Origin: Atriophallophorus winterbourni
Taxonomy: Eukaryota > Platyhelminthes > Trematoda > Plagiorchiida > Microphallidae
Direction of reading: 5' to 3'
Assembly (NCBI GenBank): GCA_013407085.1
Contig: JACCGJ010001780.1
Location: 1-64,000, forward strand
Length of the DNA: 64,000 nt
Shown: one piece after another, positions 62,301-64,000 of the stretch
Layout of the letters: each line of letters opens with the position of its first letter
Numbering within the stretch: the stretch's first letter is position 1
Notes under the pieces: generated by a model
The model's input: only the letters and a program-made list of their open reading frames with translations
The model's database searches: none
What the model was told of the DNA's origin: nothing
Program-made: the position numbers and the translations under genes

Positions 62301-64000
62301 TGCAAATTAGTTGGCCATCCGAACGATCACGTGATTTGTTATGCGCTCGAATAGACACTTAAAAATCGACTGGCACAGTCGTGCATGAACTGCCGTCGTT
62401 TTTACGCTTGTATTCTTGTTAACATGTGGAACTCGTTTATCACAGTTTGCATTCCCCTATTAAGTTGCATCGCTTTTGTGTTGTTTAACTAAATTCTCAT
62501 TAACTTTTTAGTTGTCAACAATATCACGCGAACTCACCCAATTGTTCAACTTTTGCCATATTTAGTAGCTTGCCTACATTGTCTTCAACATGATAAAACA
62601 GCGGTATTTCTGAAGATTTACTTTAAGGAGTTGAAACCAATGTTGGTCTTTGGGTTGGCCGTGCTTGTGGTACAAATACGGCTGTTACTTGGAAGAGCTT
62701 TCTCTTGACAGCTTACTTTCCAGACAGTATTTCTGTGCTGTGCGGCTAACATCGTGCTAAATTGATTGGTTACCTGTAGTGAGCTTCATGCTGAAACACA
62801 CTGGAGTCTCACTACCGTTTCTATTTTTCTATTTCTTGTGTCATATCTGTCTATGCCTGGGCAACCTGACAGTATTTCAGCCCACGTGCAGTCTCTCACT
62901 GTGCGGCACTTTGACTGGATCAGGCTTGTTCTTTCACATCACACACACATCGCTTTCGAGACACTATGTAGAGTGTTGTCTTCAAGCTGAAGAAGCTCAG
63001 ATGTTGCTCTCGGCTGCTGTAAGCGTGCCATTTCCTCCCATTGACCGAGTACCGCCTATCGCTGTGAGCGCTGCCTGAGAGATTGTTCCTCTCGAAATGA
63101 ACTGTGTATTCGTAGTGTAGTATGTATGTATGATGTATGAAATCACAAGCCTGATCCAGGCAATGTGCCGAGTAGTCAACGACTGCACTTGGGCTAACGT
63201 ACTGGCAGGTTGCCCAGGCCTAGACATATATGGGGAAGGAAAACTGAAATGGCAGTGCGACTCCAGCGTGTGTTCACACACAGCTCACTACTGGTGGCCA
63301 ATCAATTTAGCACGGTGTTAGCTGCACAGCATAGAACTGCTGGACGATTGAACATCCGTGCAGTTTCATCGTGTAGTATTGCGTCATGGGCATGGAATGT
63401 CCATCCACGATGAACATTGTCCTTATAGCAATATCTATACAAAATTAATCACTGTTTTATATATCAACTACGAACTGAGCAATACGTCGTCCTTTTATTT
63501 GATTAATCGGATGTGATTAGTTGCGCTGTACGGGTAACCTAATCTTTTTTACCATAGTCGTCTTAATCCAGTGTCAGTAGAAATATATTGATTTAGAAAT
63601 GCACACATTTTAACAACGTTTTTCTCCGTGGTCATGCTTTCTGCTACATTATTTTTTACTTCTATGTAGCAAAACCTTCACACACATAAGTTACTTTCGT
63701 TTCGATGCGTTTTTTTAATTAGCATTCAACACCTTGATCTGTTGTATTTTCCAGGGTGGAACAGTCTCCTTGGTCGAAAGAGCCTTCAAGAAGTCAATCG
63801 TTTTTTTCGCGACCACTGCTCGGTTTGCAATGCCTCCGCGTCCATCCCTTCTCACACTGGCGCAAGTACCGGTTCCAAGGCTACTTTGAACTTGATCAAC
63901 AATACCAATGGTCCCAACAGCTGCACGCACGAATTGCCGAGCTTGATCAGCGCTTGTCTAACGTCGTTAGAACCGCAAAGCACGTTCCGTGTCTATCCTG
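35306..64000 (+). CDS. MED13: Mediator complex subunit 13 (MED13), multi-exon gene, 3' end outside window
   Basis: MED13 is the largest part of the CDK8 kinase module, which docks on core Mediator in the nucleus and regulates RNA polymerase II transcription. Twenty exons can be joined in frame: 35306-35388, 35426-35764, 35795-35872, 35904-36049, 36414-36719, 36794-37289, 38746-39121, 40327-40601, 42163-42266, 43976-44127, 44820-45164, 45295-45369, 46494-47529, 47685-47848, 49160-49372, 50102-50408, 53001-53434, 54275-54562, 56123-56552, 63755-beyond 64000. About 1,960 codons precede the edge; human MED13 has about 2,170. The Med13 N-terminal domain, the cysteine-rich FDSC..C region, the MID (Argonaute-like) domain and most of the PIWI-like C-terminal domain appear in the expected order. 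All junctions agree in phase except that after 45295, where a GC donor must be assumed. Confidence 0.92.
35426..35764 (+). CDS. MED13: MED13 exon 2 (Med13 N-terminal domain)
   Basis: It contains GIHYKKYTL, a DPIVKSF run, SRELWVFWYGNGDF, GLSYETRTVLFRALHNVLER. The ELW.FW and GLSYE.RTLLF-type motifs are hallmarks of the Med13 N-terminal domain. Donor AG|GTAAAC. Confidence 0.9.
35795..35872 (+). CDS. MED13: MED13 exon 3
   Basis: CLVSKGFIRLGKWFIQPYKS matches the family segment after the LLER helix (R.GKWF..PY). It is flanked by introns of only 30 and 31 bp. Confidence 0.88.
35904..36049 (+). CDS. MED13: MED13 exon 4
   Basis: YAQYSVSFSFFLHGESTVCA is the conserved S.SF.FFLHG.S.VC strand of the Med13 N-terminal domain. 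Acceptor TTTTCTCCAG, donor CAG|GTATTT. Confidence 0.9.
36414..36719 (+). CDS. MED13: MED13 exon 5
   Basis: VVLAPYGISAELIG matches the family (V.L.P.G....L.G), followed by a W..FYPL segment and a Ser/Thr-rich tail. Phase fits both neighbours. Confidence 0.85.
36794..37289 (+). CDS. MED13: MED13 exon 6 (end of N-terminal domain)
   Basis: GRFRMRYPSCFVLITD is the R..YP.CFVLV end of the Med13 N-terminal domain; a divergent region with IKRPRLELNN and Asn/Ser-rich stretches follows. The donor G|GTAGTT is weak but keeps the phase. Confidence 0.82.
37290..38745 (+). other. MED13 intron 6
   Basis: Mostly unique AT-rich sequence; the right part holds repeat R3 on the reverse strand. Confidence 0.6.
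38475..38640 (-). repeat. Interspersed repeat R3
   Basis: The reverse strand reads CCCTACTTCGGTGTAGGCAA and ends with a TTGCACAAATATAATAATAA-like tail, the same as the copy at 9875-10025. Confidence 0.55.
38746..39121 (+). CDS. MED13: MED13 exon 7 (linker region)
   Basis: Acceptor TTCTCCAG; LSAQQQTSAYTTAHL and a low-complexity Ser/Pro-rich run follow. The part is poorly conserved, but it is open for 125 codons and in phase with both neighbours. Confidence 0.7.
39430..39610 (-). repeat. Interspersed repeat R4, fragment
   Basis: The reverse strand (CAGATGGAGCTCGTTAGCCT, GAAAACCCTGATTTTCAACC) matches the forward copy at 45950-46130. Confidence 0.55.
39753..39992 (-). repeat. SINE-like repeat R1, full-length
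   Basis: Starts with GGTATGGTATGG tail sequence, then GATCCAGGCAAATTACC, CCCAGGCCTAGACAGATATG, and ends at the palindrome ACGATTGCACATCCGTGC. Confidence 0.75.
40000..40175 (+). repeat. SINE-like repeat R1, partial
   Basis: CTGTCTAGATCTGGGCAACC and GGATCCAGGC blocks in the opposite direction to the copy immediately to the left. Confidence 0.6.
40327..40601 (+). CDS. MED13: MED13 exon 8
   Basis: Acceptor CATTTCTTCAG, donor AT|GTGAGC. It contains PKELQENHWLWGQ and an ELEDYYALRTASANC run. Similarity to other MED13 proteins is loose here, but phase fits exactly on both sides. Confidence 0.72.
41340..41540 (-). repeat. Interspersed repeat R2
   Basis: GCCGCAAGGAAGCTGTCATG and a GAGGTGTAGG block on the forward strand are the reverse complement of the R2 copies at 48225 and 50930. 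Confidence 0.5.
41600..41840 (-). repeat. SINE-like repeat R1, divergent copy
   Basis: AAGCAAAGTGCCACACTCGC, a GTCAGGCTG.TC box and CAGCTCGTTATCGGTGGTCA follow R1 order with many substitutions. Confidence 0.5.
42163..42266 (+). CDS. MED13: MED13 exon 9
   Basis: Short exon after GAATAGCAG; it carries NTMDPFRVVEHTTDGD, matching the family's KIDPYAFVEGDEE-type segment. Two leading bases from exon 8 and one trailing base into exon 10 keep phase. Confidence 0.75.
42610..43830 (-). mobile_element. Penelope-like element, 3' part, inside a MED13 intron
   Basis: On the reverse strand: LPFLDCLAQ and TTVHRKPIDTDVIL (C-terminal RT), LANHGYPKSLIERQLNRVK, then the GIY-YIG endonuclease as NCIYKIECKGCAGVYIRQTS, RELFTRVNEHRKRA, then LAEHVLDAGHSVDLDNVEAI. 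RT linked to a C-terminal GIY-YIG domain is the signature of Penelope-like elements. In the YIRQTS part the usual G after I is R. There are several stops and frameshifts. A hammerhead-like motif follows at 42630-42673. It is antisense to MED13. Confidence 0.82.
42630..42673 (-). ncRNA. Hammerhead-like ribozyme motif of a Penelope-like element
   Basis: Reverse strand: CTGACGA (42668-42662), a GCTT/AAGC stem II, GAAACGTT (42642-42635), with stem I UUGGU pairing ACCGA. Minimal stem III (ACGU) and cleavage after GUU fit the short hammerheads known from the terminal repeats of Penelope-like elements. One extra A sits between the core and stem II, so activity is uncertain. Confidence 0.6.
43976..44127 (+). 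CDS. MED13: MED13 exon 10
   Basis: Acceptor TTACAATAG, donor CGT|GTAAGT. Encodes APEISVDRCDLEPPVEHSNN and ends LSRTLGFLPR. Low conservation, but open and in phase directly with exon 9 and exon 11. Confidence 0.68.
44820..45164 (+). CDS. MED13: MED13 exon 11 (PTPPS motif)
   Basis: Acceptor TTGAATTTCAG. GPAELALMLPTPPSHDAPQP is the conserved ADL..M.PTPPS..QHP-type motif of MED13. The best end is CAG|GCGAGT, a GC donor; a GT alternative (GCT|GTCAAG, about 45228) is also in phase and would add 21 codons. Confidence 0.82.
45295..45369 (+). CDS. MED13: MED13 exon 12 (3' boundary uncertain)
   Basis: Acceptor TTAAACAG; AWSYQYLWNPSDLKPEDRAN follows in the expected frame. To join exon 13 in frame the exon must end at GAG|GCAAAG (45369), a GC donor. 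The obvious GT donor at 45392 would leave one base and run into a stop in exon 13. Confidence 0.6.
45525..45640 (+). repeat. SINE-like repeat R1, 3' part
   Basis: CATATCTGTCTAGGCCTGGG and TGGATCAGGCTTGTGCTTTC. Confidence 0.65.
45684..45825 (-). repeat. SINE-like repeat R1, partial
   Basis: AAATCGCCTCAAAGTCATAA, a CAGATTGCCCAGGTCT box and GCATGCAGCTCAGTCTCGGT. Confidence 0.55.
45945..46400 (+). repeat. Interspersed repeat R4, full copy with an RTE-type 3' end
   Basis: The left part matches 39430-39610; the right end (CCGACTCATCCTCCAGGAGG then AGATAGTCGCAC) matches the 3' end of the RTE copy at 5975-6020. No ORF2 lies between. It looks like a non-autonomous, internally deleted relative of an RTE element. 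Confidence 0.55.
46494..47529 (+). CDS. MED13: MED13 exon 13 (large central exon, cysteine-rich segment)
   Basis: Acceptor CTCAAACAG. Starts DWSFTKPCAAYYGVSSNYQL and LSPLKCLP (family: the DFSYV.KP..... and APLK.LPS block). Later NVLLSDSMLNLFKDHNFDSC, NICEC, then CKCGFSAVRNQRY and GNLFFEDEVEV, all diagnostic of MED13, with the FDSC.IC and C.CGFSA cysteines in place. Donor GATG|GTATGT. Confidence 0.93.
47685..47848 (+). CDS. MED13: MED13 exon 14
   Basis: DDICTLVTASLYEASGYAND, then NDNDQIRLLS, which joins TLRPWLQEAIS of exon 15 to give the family's R.L.SLQP.LQDAI helix. Donor TCG|GTAAGT. Confidence 0.85.
47849..49159 (+). other. MED13 intron 14
   Basis: Contains one R2 copy (48060-48430); the rest is unique. 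Confidence 0.6.
48060..48430 (+). repeat. Interspersed repeat R2, long copy
   Basis: GCGTTACACCGGTAGCACGT, ACACCTCGAATGGAACATGC, GCGACATCAGCATGGCAGCT. Best reference copy of R2 in the window. Confidence 0.6.
49160..49372 (+). CDS. MED13: MED13 exon 15 (start of MID domain)
   Basis: DGPLSWKAFHQLAGRG is the highly conserved GPLTW..FH..AGRG motif; then PQPIPLLRIGG and LISPFAIRDW, matching EPLPIP.L..GYD....SPF...W. Donor TGG|GTTAGT. Confidence 0.93.
49795..49988 (+). repeat. SINE-like repeat R1, lacking the 5' end
   Basis: ATCGTGCTAAATTGATGGCC, TCTGTCTAGGCCTGGACAAC, GGATCAGGCTTGTGCTTTCA. Confidence 0.7.
50102..50408 (+). CDS. MED13: MED13 exon 16 (MID domain)
   Basis: IAYAVVVPG and LAAFFNELSITYENCRLGQH correspond to the family's DVAYIV..PE and FFRDLSA.YE.CRLGQH. 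Acceptor TTTTTATTTGTAG, donor GAAG|GTGCGT. Confidence 0.92.
50620..50760 (-). repeat. SINE-like repeat R1, divergent
   Basis: GCAAAGTGCCACACTCGCAT, TGTACGTGGGCTGAGATATT and CAGATTGCCAATGCCTA. Confidence 0.5.
50765..51120 (+). repeat. Interspersed repeat R2
   Basis: CACACAACCATGTCAACGTA, CACCTCGAATGGAACATGCA, GCGACATCAGCACGGCAGCT. Confidence 0.55.
51322..51527 (-). repeat. SINE-like repeat R1
   Basis: GAAATCACAAGCCTGATCCG, AAGCCTAGACACGATAG, TTTAGCACGGTGTTAGCTAC. Confidence 0.7.
52489..52655 (+). repeat. SINE-like repeat R1, divergent
   Basis: ATCTCTTCAGGTCTGAGTAA, TTTGCACATGCACAG and TGGCTCAGGCTTGTGATTTT. Confidence 0.5.
53001..53434 (+). CDS. MED13: MED13 exon 17
   Basis: Acceptor GCTCGTAG. 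LKRLYEALFECLQDPEHVSE and INSLRSYLLSAC fit the L..KL...VCR..L.PYL region, a long Ser/Pro/Asn-rich insert follows, and DTYLIIYLLNPFSQ matches the family's VVIY.VDPF. start of the PIWI-like part. Confidence 0.9.
53567..53755 (+). repeat. SINE-like repeat R1
   Basis: ATGTGCAATCGTGCTGTACT, TAACTCCGTGCGAAATTGAT, CTGTCTAGGCCTGGGCAAAC; tail replaced by ATAATAATAATATTAAT. Confidence 0.7.
54275..54562 (+). CDS. MED13: MED13 exon 18 (PIWI-like domain)
   Basis: LTRAVTQGFLECGHLILTAL, then NIQLLPMEQI, LRSISLAVYSSVNRYIEPT and TLTGLGPAAEKE. The last piece is the conserved SLTGFGPA.. motif of the MED13 C-terminal domain. Acceptor CTTACTGCCAG, donor GAG|GTAAGT, phase 0 on both sides. Confidence 0.93.
55160..55405 (-). 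repeat. Interspersed repeat R3, longest copy
   Basis: Reverse strand: CCTTAACGTGGTGCGATGGT, GGTCGATGGATAGAGGTCAG, CCACTGCCTTGTGGTTCAGG, CCCCTACTTCGGTATGGGCA, CCGGGTAGTATCACGCCCAC. It joins the left (8505) and right (9740) parts seen elsewhere. Confidence 0.6.
55490..55535 (-). repeat. SINE-like repeat R1, short piece
   Basis: ACTCACAAGCCTAATCCAGG followed by TAAAGTGCCGCACAGTC. Confidence 0.5.
56123..56552 (+). CDS. MED13: MED13 exon 19 (PIWI-like domain core)
   Basis: VHAPPFVLAGD, VLFVAYCLSQDQQWLLASFT, GSLLDQTMINVSVP, IGLARLWDYI, NPWRLVIGRIGRLGHGELKG. These are the best-conserved MED13 motifs (YSPPFILAP, VLFVGYCLSHDQRW, LPWR.VIGRLGR.GHGELKDW). Acceptor CATTCAAG, donor AAAG|GTAAGG. Confidence 0.95.
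57005..57224 (+). repeat. SINE-like repeat R1
   Basis: TGCTAAATTGATTGGCCACC, TCTGTCTAGGCTTGGGCAAC, TGGATCAGGCTTGTGCTTTG. Confidence 0.72.
57711..57752 (-). ncRNA. Second Penelope-type hammerhead-like motif
   Basis: Reverse strand: GGTCTGACGAAGCTTC, then GAAGTGAAACGTTACC, the same core and stem I as 42630-42673 with changed loop bases. Probably the remnant of a Penelope terminal repeat; no coding part is seen next to it. Confidence 0.5.
58666..58881 (+). repeat. SINE-like repeat R1 with ATACC tail
   Basis: CTAACATCGTGCTAAATTGA, TCTGTCTAGGCCTGGGCAAC, TGGATCAGGCTTGTGCTTTC, tail CACCATACCATACC. Confidence 0.78.
59187..59214. repeat. TC microsatellite
   Basis: ATCTCTCTCTCTCTCTCTCT run within the MED13 intron. 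Confidence 0.9.
60175..60378 (-). repeat. SINE-like repeat R1, divergent
   Basis: GTGAAATCACATACATGATC, GACCGAGGCAGATATG, CAGCTCACTACCGGTGGTAA, TAGCTCGGTGTTAGCTGCAC. Confidence 0.6.
61018..61091 (+). repeat. SINE-like repeat R1, 3' end with ATACC tail
   Basis: CCCACGTGCAGTCTCTGACT, TGGATCAGGCTTGTGCTTTC, ATACCATACCATACC. Confidence 0.7.
61340..61800 (+). mobile_element. LINE reverse transcriptase C-terminal remnant
   Basis: LCALNALLYGSETWTIHASH is the YG.ETW.. motif after the RT core of RTE-like LINEs, followed by HMYRRW and LAVSYLLNRKRW pieces in other frames and a WPSDIPYSF segment. Stops and shifts throughout. Confidence 0.55.
62086..62106. repeat. TA microsatellite
   Basis: A run of TA dinucleotides of about 20 bp. 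Confidence 0.9.
62724..62942 (+). repeat. SINE-like repeat R1
   Basis: CTAACATCGTGCTAAATTGA, TCTGTCTATGCCTGGGCAAC, TGGATCAGGCTTGTTCTTTC; tail ACATCACACACACAT. Confidence 0.75.
63135..63363 (-). repeat. SINE-like repeat R1, full-length
   Basis: GAAATCACAAGCCTGATCCA, TTGCCCAGGCCTAGACATAT, TTTAGCACGGTGTTAGCTGC, ending GAACATCCGTGC. Confidence 0.77.
63755..64000 (+). CDS. MED13: MED13 exon 20 (continues beyond window)
   Basis: Acceptor TGTATTTTCCAG. With the base left by exon 19 it reads GWNSLLGRKSLQEVNRFFRD, HCSVCN, a 35-residue Ser/Asn-rich insert, then LPSLISACLTSLEPQSTFRV. It matches the family's DWS.LL....LQ........C..C and SPSILSACLVAMEPQGSF run, except for the insert. Open to the window end. 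Confidence 0.93.

Larger units (their letters stand above)
56553..63754 (+). other. MED13 intron 19 (7.2 kb, repeat-filled)
   Basis: The largest intron in the window. It holds six R1 copies of both directions, a Penelope-type hammerhead motif, a LINE remnant and microsatellites; no exon is needed here because exons 19 and 20 join in phase. Confidence 0.7.

Overview
This is eukaryotic nuclear DNA, most likely from a parasitic flatworm (trematode). The signs are spliced animal genes with very short 5' introns (37, 30 and 31 bp), RTE, CR1 and Penelope-like retroelements whose proteins look like those of flukes, and a long tandem repeat carrying a hammerhead ribozyme, the hallmark of the schistosome Sm-alpha type of satellite. 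The base composition outside the AT-rich middle looks richer in G+C than Schistosoma. The species is not determined.

Layout. 0.6-5.1 kb: the 3' end of an SH2B/Lnk-type adaptor gene on the + strand, including its SH2 domain split over two exons. 5.1-11.1 kb: a graveyard of RTE-type LINE fragments and short interspersed repeats, with nested insertions. 11.6-11.9 kb: an intact, intronless Sm protein F reading frame on the - strand. 12-18 kb: AT-rich DNA holding a complete but decayed pogo/Tigger-type DNA transposon (14.23-16.26 kb) with terminal inverted repeats and TA duplications. 18.14-29.66 kb: a tandem array of a roughly 257-bp unit, interrupted by a 1000-N scaffold gap and inverted near its left end; several units keep a complete type I hammerhead ribozyme. 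29.7-35 kb: AT-rich DNA with a 5'-truncated CR1-like LINE and an LTR retrotransposon fragment.

35.3 kb to the window end: one large + strand gene, Mediator subunit 13 (MED13). Twenty exons can be joined in frame with one ambiguous junction, giving about 1,960 codons before the window stops. Its introns are filled with SINE-like repeats, a Penelope-like element fragment, and LINE pieces.

The genes are unrelated housekeeping or signalling genes (receptor-tyrosine-kinase adaptor, spliceosomal Sm ring, CDK8 kinase module of Mediator) and do not form an operon. The most unusual content is the ribozyme-bearing satellite and the separate hammerhead-like motifs of Penelope-like elements. Exon boundaries were set by eye from splice signals, frame and family similarity; positions may be off by a base or two in places.
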